From positions 744,001 through 808,000 of the forward strand of contig JBANDB010000016.1 of the NCBI GenBank assembly GCA_037576215.1: DNA of 64,000 nt, read 5' to 3'. The stretch comes from Armillaria gallica. Lineage: Eukaryota; Basidiomycota; Agaricomycetes; Agaricales; Physalacriaceae. The notes under the pieces are model-generated. The model was not told where the DNA came from, made no database searches, and saw nothing but the letters and a program-made list of their open reading frames with translations. Below are positions 1 to 10,721 of the stretch, piece by piece; position 1 is the stretch's first letter; each line of letters starts with the position of its first letter. The position numbers were made by a program, and so were the translations under genes.

Positions 1-329
1 TGGCGCAAATTTTCTGGGTCGGGCGTCAGCGAACTTGCAGATTCACCCGAACATACAACGCAAAGATGATATCGCGTACCTTGAGACGAGTCCTGGATGC
101 ACTTGTTGCCCCATCGCATTTGTTTTGTAAAATTGGGGAGAGGCACGCGTTGCTTATCGGGCCTTGAGGCAACAATCCGTCGTACTGTGTTACTCATCTG
201 ACCATGGCGCTGTTGACTCCAGTGATCACTCCGCAGCTGTTGAGCCCTCAGCCAAGGTAGTGTGCCAACAAAAGTTTGATGAATCAGAATGAAAGATATG
301 TTACAAGGTTGAAACAGAACAGATATCAT
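1..329. other. Left edge, no gene seen
   Basis: I see no supported gene, RNA or repeat here. It lies downstream of the Dap1-type gene and probably contains its 3' UTR. A gene continuing in from the left edge cannot be excluded. Confidence 0.5.
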
Positions 330-960
330 TCAAGGATTTGCTATGGGATGGTCTTTGACACGCCCTACAATAGGGTACCGTTTCCTAGCACCGACTCAGT
401 ACCACACCATGTACGCCGATAAGGCAGCACTCACAAAAAGAAAGCATGCCAGTCGTCGAGGACCTTCATATCCTTCTCATCCAGCACGCTGTAGTCCGGC
501 ACCGCATCCTCGACCTTCAAACTCGACATACCCAACCCCCGGGATCCATCTTTTCCAGCAAACACGCTGTACGACTTTCCGGGACCGTATACGTCGCCCT
601 TCCTTGTGACATCGAATATCGTTCCTGATGACGATAAGCAGGAGCTCCCTATCCTCGCGAGCGAGCCGCCTAGGCCCACTCACCTTTGATAGACACGTAG
701 ATTGGCTTGGACGGGTCCGAGCCATCATATTGGCGCAGCTCGTCTAGGGAATAAGGGTCGTCTTTGGGAGGTGGTAGATCGTCTTTTGGAGGCTGCATTA
801 TCGTCTTTACTGGCTCTTCTTCAACAGAGGGCGGCGGCGACGGCGCTGTCGCTGGTGGTGGTGCTACTGGAAAGAGAAACCGATGTCCGATAAATGCGAC
901 AGGGACCGCAAGTAGGAAAGCGTATGCGGGGAAATTGGGAAATGTGGAGAAGTCGACCAT
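330..960 (-). CDS. DAP1: Dap1/PGRMC-type membrane-anchored haem-binding protein (cytochrome b5-like)
   Basis: Three exons fit without forcing: 960-684, 624-435 and 384-330. They have GT..AG introns (GTGAGT donors) and give 173 residues ending at a TGA. Residues about 7-30 form one membrane anchor, followed by a Pro-rich linker (PPPATAPSPPP). The cytochrome b5-like fold begins at YSLDELRQYDGSDPSKPIYV and carries the family signature YGPGKSYSVFAGKDGSRGL. The Tyr of GKSYSVF sits where the axial haem ligand lies in PGRMC1/Dap1. The C-terminal WHAFFLKRYPIVGRV block is also typical. Family knowledge: Dap1 binds haem and supports cytochrome P450 sterol enzymes at the ER. Length matches the family (about 150-200 residues). 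The gene is divergent from the RRM gene, with 156 bp between the two start codons, so the promoters probably overlap. Confidence 0.9.
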
Positions 961-1116
961 TTCTGTCCAAGCTGGAATGTGAAATTCGCCGGTCTATTCA
1001 GTAGGCTCGATACTCATTCAGTATCACGTGGAGCCAGACGTTGCTTGCCAAAAGCGTCTCGGCCCGGGAGCCGTAGCGCGTCTAGGGAATTTTTTTGGCG
1101 AGATCTTGAATCGAAC

Positions 1117-2419
1117 ATGCTCCGGCTTGGTCTTGCCCTTCGTCGCCTGGGTAGATCTTGCACCCCTTGCGCATCTTATGCTACCGCAGCCGAATCTTCA
1201 TCGCTCCACCGCACAGTCCGCGTCGAAAATCTCCCAGAAGGATACAATGTCGGCAGCATCATCGACGCCGTCAAAGCCAACCCTTCGGAGGCGATAACGC
1301 CTTCAAAAGACCATCTCCTTGTTAAATTCTTCGATGAAGGAACTGCAAGGCGCTGCGTTGAGGCAAGCAAAGAGCTCTCGGTGAAGATTGACGACTCGAC
1401 TTCGCCGCCACTATCCACCCAGACTGTCGCATCACTTGCAAAATACAGTGCAACGCGCATAATACGGTTGGGTACATTTCCGGAGGACTTCACAGAGTCT
1501 CAGTTCAACGAGATCTTCTCCCAATACGGAGTCGTCTCGTCGCGCTTCGACCAGGCGAATGGTGTTTTCGAAGCTCAGTTTTTGGATCTGCACCAAGCTT
1601 CCAAGGTATCCTTCCTCTCTCAAAATATCTCATCCGTATCCGCTAAATTTTTTTTAAAAAAAAGACCCGGGCTGACTTCGCAAAGGCGGGGGCCCGTCCG
1701 AAATATGTGGATAGCGAACACTGCACTTACCCAGAATGGTACTCGAAGGAAGACACTCAGCCAGGTCAACAGCGCCTCGTACGGGTCACCGGCATGAACG
1801 ACCCCCAGATACACGAAATGTGCACGAGCTGGACCAATGACTACACCAAAGTTCCTCTAGCAGCTTTCATCTCAGCCCGATTCATCAACGGCACAGTCAG
1901 TCCGCATCCCTTTTCAACCCATCCACTGGTCTTGATCATCTTTCTAGGAAATGTGGGTTTTCTTCCCGACGTCGGCGTTGGCTCGACAATTCATCACAGC
2001 ATGTGAACCTCTGGCGGACGGAAAATGCAAACTGTCCCTGGGAACCTCGGATCGGGCCGTCTCTCCTGGTGTGGTCACTGCCATCGACCAAGGTGCCCGG
2101 CGGTTGGTAACCCTTCCCTACAGCGGGATCCTATCGGATAAAACGCAACGACAGTTCGGTCGCTTCTTTAGCAGCTTTGGCCGAGTAGACACAAAGTAAG
2201 CCCACCCTTACTCTCCTCCATTCTACTGCTTGCTCACTTTTTTCTTGCAGGGACATCACCCATACTGAAGGCCAGTTGCTAATTCCCTTCAACACAGTCC
2301 TCGGTGCTGCGAGCTTTGTGTATCCATTCCATCGGGGTCTAAAATTAAAGACAGCGTCACCAGTGGTAGCTGATATCAAGGACACTCGGCCGACCTTTGT
2401 TGGATCTAATCTCTCGTAA
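1117..2419 (+). CDS. Mitochondrial multi-RRM RNA-binding protein, copy 1
   Basis: Four exons: 1117-1605, 1665-1895, 1948-2195 and 2251-2419, with all introns GT..AG and 52-59 nt long, giving 378 residues. I chose the ATG at 1117 rather than the upstream in-frame ATG because the paralogue at 61897-63176 starts at the equivalent Met. The N-terminus MLRLGLALRRLGRSC is rich in Arg and lacks acidic residues, as in a mitochondrial presequence. RRM-like units follow: TVRVENLPEGYNVGSIIDAV near residue 30, RIIRLGTFPEDF near 110, RLVRVTGMNDPQ near 190, and RRLVTLPYSGILSDKTQRQF near 290. RNP motifs are weak, so RNA binding is inferred. The first 180 bp of coding sequence also resemble the pseudogene at 23165. 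Exact function is not known to me. Confidence 0.85.
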
Positions 2420-3467
2420 TGATTCAACAGTCGCGTGTTTTTGTGCAAATATACGTACAAAATCGATTTGCATGCAACATAATCTTCTTATTGATTGACT
2501 TAAAGAAAGCAGCTCTACAAGGATCAATTCGAGTAATAATCTAACGCTCGAAAACTTCAAATGTACCTCAGCATGCTATTTATTTCACGTCTCAGTGAGA
2601 ACCATACAATGCTCACTGGGTGACAACACTTTATAACATCGAGCAATGCATCGCGCTTGTTTTTTCTTTCAAACATGATACAAGTAGTTGCAGTGAGCAC
2701 TACTCAAGCGACCAGTCAAGTCGAAGTAGGTCGCGCCGATATTGCCGAGTAACTTCCGAAGTCACACTACGGTACCGGCTCTGTGCGGCTTGTCACGGCC
2801 TTAAACTTCCCAACCTTCGGCTTACAAAATTATTTAAATAACGCTTGCAAGGCCCACATCAGGGGCAGAGCCTGCTACGTTTACTCCCCTTGAAAGTATA
2901 ATAGTATCTTTGTGTTACCTTTCTGAATATCCTTGAGTTCTGCAGAAGACTCTTCAAGAGAGCTTCAATCATGGTAATTCTAATCTGACTTTGTACAAAG
3001 AACTTATCATCGATCAAACCTCAAACTGGAAGTACTTATTAAGTAGGCACTGCTCGAAAAAGATTCGCTCGGTGGCGGCTGACGCCGCCACCAGCTCACA
3101 TTTTCTCACAGAATCCCAGGCAGACGAAGCTTCGGCCGATCAACTCCATGGCGAGCGTGATAGTAACGGACAGTCACATGTAAACAGTGACAAGCCAAGT
3201 CATCGCCACACCGAATATTTTACTTTACAGGAAATATCTCAGCACTAGGCCGGGAGATTTTTCCGTAAATAGGAATTTTGTTGACATCGGACTTCGGCTT
3301 TTCGTCAAATCTCAGAAACCATCATCCCTCTATAAGACCTACTACTAACGTAGCAGGAATAATTGAATCTCAGACGTGACGCCGGACTCCGGCACTCTGT
3401 CTCAATTTGACATTCCGATTGGGTTTACAAACGCAAGTAGTTCGGAGCTATGATCGACCACTTACAG
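2420..3467. other. Intergenic, no gene recognised
   Basis: Only short open frames without family motifs are present, for example 85 codons at 2991-3248. I see no convincing RNA gene or transposon ends. Confidence 0.5.
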
Positions 3468-5091
3468 TCAAAATCCAAGCTCCTTTCCTCCCCACTGATA
3501 GCTAGCCCTCAGCGGGTCCTCTGCCAGGTGATCGTCATTCGACTGGTCCGTCTCCTCTACCGCCAAGTACCCCGAATGACGCGGTTTCCTCATCAGCACG
3601 CCCAAATGCTCCCTCAAAAGCTTCGTCACATCCTCAGGTCGATGATCATATCCCGTCCTCCCGGGGAGCTGGGCTCGACAACCAACACTGCATAGGTCTG
3701 AGAAAGCACCGATGCTTCTTCGTATATCGCCACGGACGTGAACGTCGTAGGCATCATCTTGATGACAAGCGTACCCCGAGCTGCCCAGCGGTGATGATGC
3801 ATAGCTCCACCGTGAGGGCCTACAACCGCCATGACATTTTGTTGAAATAATCAAAGAGTTCGGATGCAGAGCTATATTGTGCCTCATCAAAAATGATGAT
3901 TTCCTCGCCCTTGCCTCGTTCTCTGAGCAGCACACAGTGGCATCGAGAAGCGCAGTTTCGTTGAGTACTCTGCGTCCGTCATTCTTAGCACGACCGTTGG
4001 ATCGTGTCATATACATGATCTAGTCATTTCGACAGGGTGAGTAGCGCCCAGGCAAGAAACAGACACGGAATCACCCACCTTATTCCTAGTTGAAGACTCC
4101 TTCACCGAGTCGATACCAAAAGCCTCAAGTGTCCTCAACGAGAGAAATGGATGGACCAAGACCGCCCGACACAAGAAGATCATATTCTCTGCGTATATAT
4201 CTGTGTTTACGCTGTGCAGGACGTGCTTATCATCGAAGCCCAGTCTTTCCCAGAGCTGCTGCACGAACTGGTTGCCTTGTCGTCCTGTGATAACATATGG
4301 GAGGTCACTAGCATCGATAAGATGTGCGCCCTGAGCGACTATGTGAGTGATACGATCCAGATGGTGTTGGAAGGAGTACGAGTCGGGCGAGGTGGCTAGC
4401 ATTGCATTTCGATATATGGTGGGTGGGTTAGATCTTTCCAGCAATTCGAGCGGGTCATACGTTTTGACGCCGTCCGAAGAAACGAGGTCTGACATACACG
4501 AATCTACCGACCAACCATCATAGCCTCCCGAGTGTTTGTAAGAAACGTTTTCAAACACCTATAATTATACTGTAAGTACTAAGCCTACCCAGAAAAATGT
4601 GCACTCACGAAGTTTTGTCCAGATTGTCCCTTATACACGAGCCAGCCGTCATTCTGTAGCACCCCACGCTCTTTTATTCCCATCGCGATGTCTCTCCACC
4701 GCTCCTTGTACGCGTTCGACGCAAAATGAGGCTGGCGAATCTTGAAAGATGGGTAGAGAAGCTCTTCTGCGTAGACTACGTTTTGCTCCAACCTTTGGGC
4801 TACACATGGCGCATAATGGGTTGGCATACCAGAGGTACACTCGCTCAAGCTCAAGGGAACCCATGCAGTACTTCGCGCCAGAGAGTCATCTTCCCTCATT
4901 GGTAGGAAGTCTGCCTGTGTGTACGACTTGGACGAGGACGGTCGTCCAGGTTTTGATATGCCTCGCAGCGGCTGCAACGGATACTGAGGAGCAGGGCGAT
5001 GCTCCAAAATATCGCGAAAGTTAAGGTATATCATCCCGGATAAGAGGATGACATTTATGCAGACGAGGATGGTGATGGTCAGTCGTGCCAT
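3468..5091 (-). pseudogene. GT61 (DUF563) glycosyltransferase, frameshifted
   Basis: Exons 5091-4609 and 4558-4079 are clean (GTGAGT and GTGGGT donors, phase 0). They encode a type II anchor (ITILVCINVILLSGMIYLNF, residues about 5-24) and a lumenal region. The third exon starts after the acceptor near 4020 and carries the GT61 signature: IIYMTRSNGR, then VVGPHGGAMHHHRWA, then GTLVIKMMPTT. To follow the family reading, the third exon needs three frame changes: near 3926-3937 (an apparent extra TG), near 3827-3838, and near 3636 (one base missing before a run that continues as EDVTKLLREHLG). They sum to a multiple of three, and the frame is restored to the stop at 3468. I therefore call it a recent pseudogene; sequencing error is the alternative. 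GT61 enzymes act in the Golgi/ER on glycans; the substrate is unknown here. Confidence 0.75.
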
Positions 5092-5873
5092 GGCATCGAG
5101 AAGAGGTGGGCAAGCAAAAAACTGCGCTGCGTCGCGGCTAATGATGACCGTTTGGTTATGCTGGGCATTTCCTATAACGGCCAAACGCCTTCCGTGTGCA
5201 CGGGGGGAAATCGGAAAAAATGACTGCTTAATTACTGACAGACGTAGCAAGGAAGAAGAGGTGATGCATCGCCGCTTCGAACAGGGAGTAGCGATCAGTA
5301 CGCCATTGCTACGACATCCAGGTTACTCCCTACTCCTGAGCTAAACGATCTCACGCGGTAGAGCTAGAAAGCAGAAGAACCCAATCGCAGGAAGTACCAG
5401 TGAAATAAAGGCAAGAAGAACAGACGATAATTTGCTCTACTTACATCTAGGACTCTATCCAGGTTTCAAGCGCGGAACTGTCGGACGATGACTTGAAAGC
5501 CGCTTGCTAGGATCCTTTGGGAGCATTCTTCGCAGTCGTGGGTATATACAGATGAGTTCTAACTCATATATACAGTCTTCAAAGTGCCGTACCAGCATAG
5601 GTATTTTAATGATAATTTTATTAGTTCAAAGCGGCACAAATAATACCCCGCCCGGCTCTGAATGCTTCGTGACCTCGCCATCATCCTTTCATGTATTGAA
5701 ATTTGCCGTCGTTCTCGGGGCCTTACACTATCTCTGTTTACCGAGATTCCAAGGTCGTGGAGAAGTGGCATGATCCTGAGGATCAAAGGTACATGAACTC
5801 GGTTGGAGAGCGCGTTAAAACCACTGCCATATTCTCATGAGCGACGTAGTGGAGTGGGCCGCCGCGAGCAGGG
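5092..5873. other. Intergenic between GT61 and transposon block
   Basis: There is no recognised gene. A short palindromic A/T-rich stretch (TATATACAGATGAG / CTCATATATAC) lies near 5543-5575. The right limit is set by the start of the 320-bp direct repeat. Confidence 0.45.
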
Positions 5874-6193
5874 CTCGAAGTCTTCTGGGAGCAGCAATGA
5901 CCACGGCCAATAAGGACATTCAGTAAACATTTTCTACACTCCTAATAACACAATGACCAAGCCAAATTCCAATGTGCTTTATTTAGTAATCGATGTAGCT
6001 TGAGATGTCACATCGCTTTCCGCAGTCGGTGTGGGTAAAAAGTAAGAATCCAGGAACTGGACAAGCAACACTCGGAGAAAAATCTGACCTCGCAGAGTGT
6101 CAATATCAAACCGAATACTGTTCATCAAGCAGTGGTAGCATCCAGTTGGCGGTAATTATACTGAATACTATCCCTTTCCGCCTTTAACTTCCT
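5874..6193 (+). repeat. 320-bp direct repeat flanking the transposon block, left copy
   Basis: This sequence is repeated at 22283-22602 in the same orientation. I count nine differences, all transitions; seven are CpG in this copy and TpG or CpA in the right copy. The right boundary is exactly where the PLE end (GGTGATGAAGG) begins. Part of the repeat is also recognisable, inverted and diverged, near 63865-63972 upstream of the intact RRM paralogue. It therefore looks like host flank of the RRM locus rather than transposon. Confidence 0.85.
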
Positions 6194-6272
6194 GGAGGTG
6201 ATGAAGGGGGGACGACTCCGGTAACGAGATGAGAAGTTAGCTAGTAGAGACACTAATACAGAAATTTTGTTG

Positions 6273-6321
6273 GCCGCGACGTTGACCAAACGTTTCGTCT
6301 GTAAAAGACTCATCAGGCGGC
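6273..6321 (-). ncRNA. Type I hammerhead ribozyme in PLE 3' segment, copy 1
   Basis: Read 5'-3' on the minus strand: stem I strand GCCGC, core CUGAUGA, stem II GUCU/AGAC with loop UUUAC, core GAAA, stem III CGUU/AACG with loop UGGUC, cleavage site UC after G (GUC), then stem I strand GCGGC. All invariant core bases are present and every stem pairs perfectly, within 49 nt. Hammerhead ribozymes are established in PLE pseudo-LTRs, where they may process tandem transcripts. Activity here is inferred from the fold. Confidence 0.9.
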
Positions 6322-6836
6322 AGGTCTCTCGACCTATAAAGGCCCGGCAGCAATTCTCGCAAAAGGAAATTTCACGTGAAATGATGTCATACCGGTACGA
6401 AGCGGCGGAATCTAAGAATAGACTCAACGACTCTTTTATGAGCTTCGTATCGCTCGTTCCTTCGAGGTCCCACACACGTTTAAACTAGGATTGACGCGTT
6501 TTTTAATGTGAGCTTGTTCTCTTTAGCTATTGGATGTATTATCTTACATTCTAAAAGTCCTAATTCCGGAGAATTTGGAAGGTGGAATCCACTCCCTTCA
6601 GAAGGTAATCTATACACGTAGCTAGTAGCATAGAGTACTCGAATCCTGTAGACATGTATGCAAGAATTTTATTTTCTAGGCATGAAGCCTCCTTCTCTGG
6701 TCTGGAAATATATCACTGGATTTCTGTGCCAACATTCCCTTGGTCATGGGAATTGAGAAGTAACATGCATGTCACGGGAAACGAGGTCATATCTGGAGAA
6801 ATCAGAACGGGGATGGGTCGTTTGGACTGAGGTAAA

Positions 6837-6942
6837 TTTTAAAATCACCCTTGGCATTACACTAACGTATGCATGGTGTAGGCTAGTTTCAACATTTAAA
6901 CTCTTGTCATGGCGTAATGCCGAGGGCGATTTTAAAATCGCC
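6837..6942. repeat. About 106-bp inverted-repeat MITE in PLE 3' UTR
   Basis: The ends are inverted repeats: ATTTTAAAATCACCCTTGGC on the left and GCCGAGGGCGATTTTAAAAT on the right. A second copy, in opposite orientation, occupies the centre of the large palindrome at about 11362-11459. Because it is in the same place of the PLE sequence, it was present before the PLE 3' segment was duplicated. No coding capacity. Confidence 0.7.
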
Positions 6943-6969
6943 CTCAAACTTGCCATCGTCACCGAGCCT

Positions 6970-9900
6970 TTACTTGTAGGCTATAAGCGTCTTTTTATTC
7001 ATTTTATTGAATATATCACCTAATGACTCTGGTTTTTTGAAGCTAGCAAGGAATCGATCGGAGTGGCATCCGAGTCCGCATTCAAGCCAAGCATCACACA
7101 GAGTTCTCCATATTGGGGATAGGTCAATGCTGTCCCATACTGGATTGTGGGTGAGCTTCAGAACATACAGTCTTGAATCACATTCCCAAGGTGGGCTCGG
7201 GGAATGAGATCTGAGGGCATTATGCCTCTCAATGACGTAGGACACTTCTGAAAAGATGGTGCGTAGCCATTTTCCTGGGTATCCTCTGTCTCTAAGATGT
7301 TGGATAAATAGGACTTGCATCTTCTTGAAATCCTCCTCTCTCGAAGATATATGCACATAGCGTATCAACTCGCCTTTAACCCAAGCTTTCTTGGATTGAA
7401 CAGCCTGAGAGTGACAAGATTTCCACGGGATATAAAGGTATGCATTAAGCGATTTCTGGAATACACGGGTCACTATTTCTCAGCATGTAGACCAAGCGAC
7501 AGTGCCGGGAACATCCTCCACAGATATATGAACATCCAGAAAAGCTAGATGGAGCTGTGACTGGCTCCATTCCATTTTCATGTTCGGGTGCAAGTTTCCG
7601 AACCGCTCTTGGAATTTTAATACCTGATCTAGGTTACCCATGATTATGGTGAACATATCATCGATGAATCGACCATAAAATCGCAGGCAATGTTCAAATT
7701 CCGCGAGCGCAGTGACCTCATAGCCAGCCAGGAACAAATTGGTGTAGGTAGGGGCTAAAGCCGTACCCATAGCCGTTCCAATGACCTGGTGAAAGGTCCG
7801 ACCACCAAATGACATGTAGTTAAACTGGAGCACCAGATGAAGGAGAAGTACTGTATAATTTTGACCAAGTGTTCAGTAACGCGTAACGGTGGCCCTTGAA
7901 CTGAACATTTTTGTAAAGGTGTAATGGGTAACGGGGTCTCCGACTTGCCAGTGCACAGCGAATATGGGAATTTTTTGCCGCTGCGCGGCCAGTATTAGCC
8001 TATATTTAGCAGGTGGACCCTGTATGAACACTTTGCGAACTGAACACTAGGTGTAACGCGTAACATGCCATGAACACTTGGTCAAAATTATACAGTACTA
8101 TCAGTTCATCCTTGTTATTGATGTCCAGGTTAGCTGCTTCCTCAAGGGTTGAGAAGCCCATAGAGGGAGCACCTAGCATTGTAGCGATCTGAAGTATTCC
8201 ATCTTCAATTGGGATATTCAGATACATTGATACTACATCACCAGATACCAGCCAGATTTCTTCTCCCGGCTGTAGACGAATATCTAACAGCTTGCGACAG
8301 AATGTTTTCGAGTCTGGAAGGATCCAGTCGAAGCGAGAGAGAAGGGGTCAAATATGAAAGTCTACCCAGGCAGATGCATTCGCAAGTAGTGTGTCAAACA
8401 TGGGTACGATTGGTCTACCAGCAGCCGGTTGCTTATGGATTTTGGGCAGGACTTTTAGAACAGGGACCTTGAATTTACAAGCATCTACTGGTTTGCGAAG
8501 CCATTTATGCTGTTGTCGAGTTAGCAGGTCCCTTGATTTATCAATGATAATACCAAGGGCCTCACACAATGTTTCATGGTCCGGTTCTTCCTCTCGATAC
8601 GAGGGGTTAAGGAGCAGTCTCCATGCTTGGTCATGGTACCATGCGGCAGTGACGATGCATAGACTGAGGTTTTTATCGGCAGGGAGCGCTACAAGGTTTT
8701 TGTCATGCAGAATATCAAGCAGTCTGTTAAGCTTGCGGTGGTTAACATTAGGTTTGATATGAAGGGATTGTCAGTCAAGCAGTTGACCTCCAATCATATC
8801 TTGTGCTCGAGACAGGGCGTGTTCAACGTGCAGGATTAGCGGTTCTGCTTCTGCTTCGAGGGCTGGAATATGGAATTTAGGAATATAGGCTGGCTGCCCT
8901 TTCTCTAAATCCGGGTTCAGACCTTGCGATATAGCAATATATCGACGTCGTTTAGCTGCTTCTGATAAATGTAGTCTCCTAGCAAAATCATCAAAGCTTT
9001 CCAGAGTGGAAGCAACTGTGGTTTTGAAGGGTTTGGGGACAAACTTATAATTAAGCGCCAGAATTTTCATTTGCTCATATGTGAGCATCACGTCCGAAAG
9101 GTTATGAAATGAACTATTAGTAATTTGAGTATCATAATACAGACATGACATGCAAGCTATGACGAAACGGCGTTGCAGCGAAGAGGAAGTGAGAAAGAAT
9201 GAACTGGGATACGTTTCAGGGTCCTTGCGATGGAAAGTAACATCAGGGGGACATACCCATGAAAGTACATGACAGTGGGTTTGGCCCAAAGAAGAGGAAG
9301 AAGATGGCGCTTCTAGTCGGAGTCGCTTCCGTTGCCAGAAGTTGCCTTCCCCTTCCCCTTCTTTTTGGTGGTGCCTTTGCCCTTGACATTGACGGTTCCT
9401 CTTTCTTTTCCTTTTACTGGCTTGTTTTTTTCTGCCTTCTTGTTCGTTTTCGACGCGACCTTCATCTTCGCTGATTTCGATGACGAGGCTTCGGCGTTGG
9501 AAGTGGAGGGCTTGGGATCTGGCTTCAGCTTCTTTGTGGGGGGTAAACCATTGGATTTGGTCGTCTTCGCTTTCTGAGCTTGGGCCTGCTTGTATTTCCT
9601 CAGTTATCAAAGAAAAGTAGGTGGAATACATGAGATCAGAACAATTAGATGGAGTAGAGGATGTACTTTCGATTTCAACCCTCTCGGAAACTAGTTCCGT
9701 GACGGTTTTGGTCGCATCCTTCATCTCAACATCCATCTGTGCCGTTTGAACTGCCGCCTTCTTTTTGCTCTTGGCATCACGTTCATTGCAAATCATGACG
9801 ATGACCTTGATCTTCTGATCATCAAGGACACGACCAAGGCAGTGAGATACGCGGGCAATATATGGGTACCAGCGTTCGGTATTCGCTTCAATGCCGGCAA

Positions 9901-10522
9901 GAGTGAGAAGCTCAGTGCTGAGCGACTTCAACTCTTCACTGAAGGAATCCACCAATCCCTGAACTTCACACTTCTTGCATAAATGGATAACTGCAGCATT
10001 AAGTGATTTCAACACATACTGTGCAGTGGCCTTGCAAGTGTGTGCAAGTTGAGATTCATGACCCTTCTTAAGCCCAGCAATATTGTTGAAGCATGCTTCA
10101 TGCATGCATTCAGGAAACGTTATCATTGGGCCTTTGAGGGTATGAAGGACTTCATCTGGAATGGTTTCCCCATCCCCGAGTTCATGCTGGAAGCAATCTC
10201 TGTGTTCTATCACAACATGGAAGCTCCGAAAGGTCTTAGCAAACCCTTTCAGGTATTGCTTATAGATGCTATGCATAGCGTCAACGACATCAGGGCTGGG
10301 GGTAAGTTCTGCTCCAAGATCGATCACATCAGTGGCCCATGGTAGTGTGCTATTCGGTCTGGAAGCCACTAGTGCCTGCTGGCAAGCAGTCGACACAGCA
10401 GGGGATGTCAGGTTTACAACCTGATTGTTGTTGTTGTCCTCGACATGGGGGCGTTTCCTCAGGTTTCTAGAAGACTGGGCAGGTTCACCGTCTTCGGTGA
10501 AAGACTCGATCAGTGAATCCAT
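6970..10522 (-). pseudogene. PLE reverse transcriptase frame with N-terminal extension
   Basis: One reading frame runs from the ATG at 10522 to the stop at 6970, once the 245-bp MITE plus TA duplication (7851-8097) is removed. It is broken only by three in-frame TGA codons (8771-8773, 8348-8350, 7480-7482). The first about 480 residues are an extension: a region with CKKCEVQGLVDSF, an acidic segment, then a Lys/Arg-rich tract (KRKRKRNRQC) that could be a nuclear signal. The PLE RT begins near LNYKFVPKPFKTT and continues with LPADKNLSLCIV, VLPKIHKQ, LVSGDVVSMYLNIP, GTAMGTALAPTYTNLF and the catalytic GRFIDDMF (7651-7671). The C-terminal thumb region (LNAYLYIPWKSCHSQA) is intact. The element is inactive as it stands. 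The extension has no domain I recognise. Confidence 0.85.
7851..8095. mobile_element. 245-bp Tc1/mariner-like MITE inside the RT gene
   Basis: Terminal inverted repeats of about 25 bp begin CTGTATAATTTTGACCAAGT and end with the reverse complement. The element is flanked by TA on both sides (7849-7850 and 8096-8097). Removing it together with one TA joins the RT frame exactly, reading ELIV then LLLHLVLQ. Subterminal GTAACGCGTAAC / GTGTAACGCGTAAC motifs are also inverted. It has no ORF, so it must have been moved by a transposase encoded elsewhere. Confidence 0.9.
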
Positions 10523-10721
10523 GAAATCCCCTTCTTCTGAAAGAAAGTACCGTCTGGTTGGGGTGTCAATGATGAACGGAGGTGTAGAGGAGATTGTTCG
10601 GAAAGGAGAGCGTGGTAGGAGTCAAGGAAAGTGAGACTGTGGCAGAATTGTCGCTGAGTGGCTATGGGTAGCACGGTGCGAAAGACGAGAACAAAGTATA
10701 AAGAAACAGGAGACACTGGAG

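Larger units (their letters stand above)
6194..10721 (-). mobile_element. Penelope-like retroelement (endonuclease-less, Coprina-like), decayed
   Basis: The element lies on the minus strand with its 3' end at 6194. It consists of a 3' UTR carrying a hammerhead ribozyme (6273-6321) and a small MITE (about 6837-6942), a reverse transcriptase frame (6970-10522), and a short 5' segment. Immediately upstream (10722 onward) a second copy of the 3' segment begins head-to-tail, the pseudo-LTR arrangement known for PLEs. The RT motifs fit PLEs and not LINEs or LTR elements. No GIY-YIG endonuclease follows the RT, which suggests the EN-deficient Coprina group described from basidiomycetes. No telomeric repeats are seen at the junctions. 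Confidence 0.85.

Noticed and set aside
431..728. Overlapping small ORFs on both strands around the Dap1-type gene
   Set aside because: They are shadows of, or read across the introns of, the spliced gene at 330-960.
3600..3950. Explaining the GT61 frame changes by small introns
   Set aside because: The breaks fall between adjacent conserved residues with no room for GT..AG introns.
6194..10721. GIY-YIG endonuclease downstream of the PLE RT
   Set aside because: After the RT thumb the frame ends at 6970, and the remaining 3' sequence contains no such motif on either strand.
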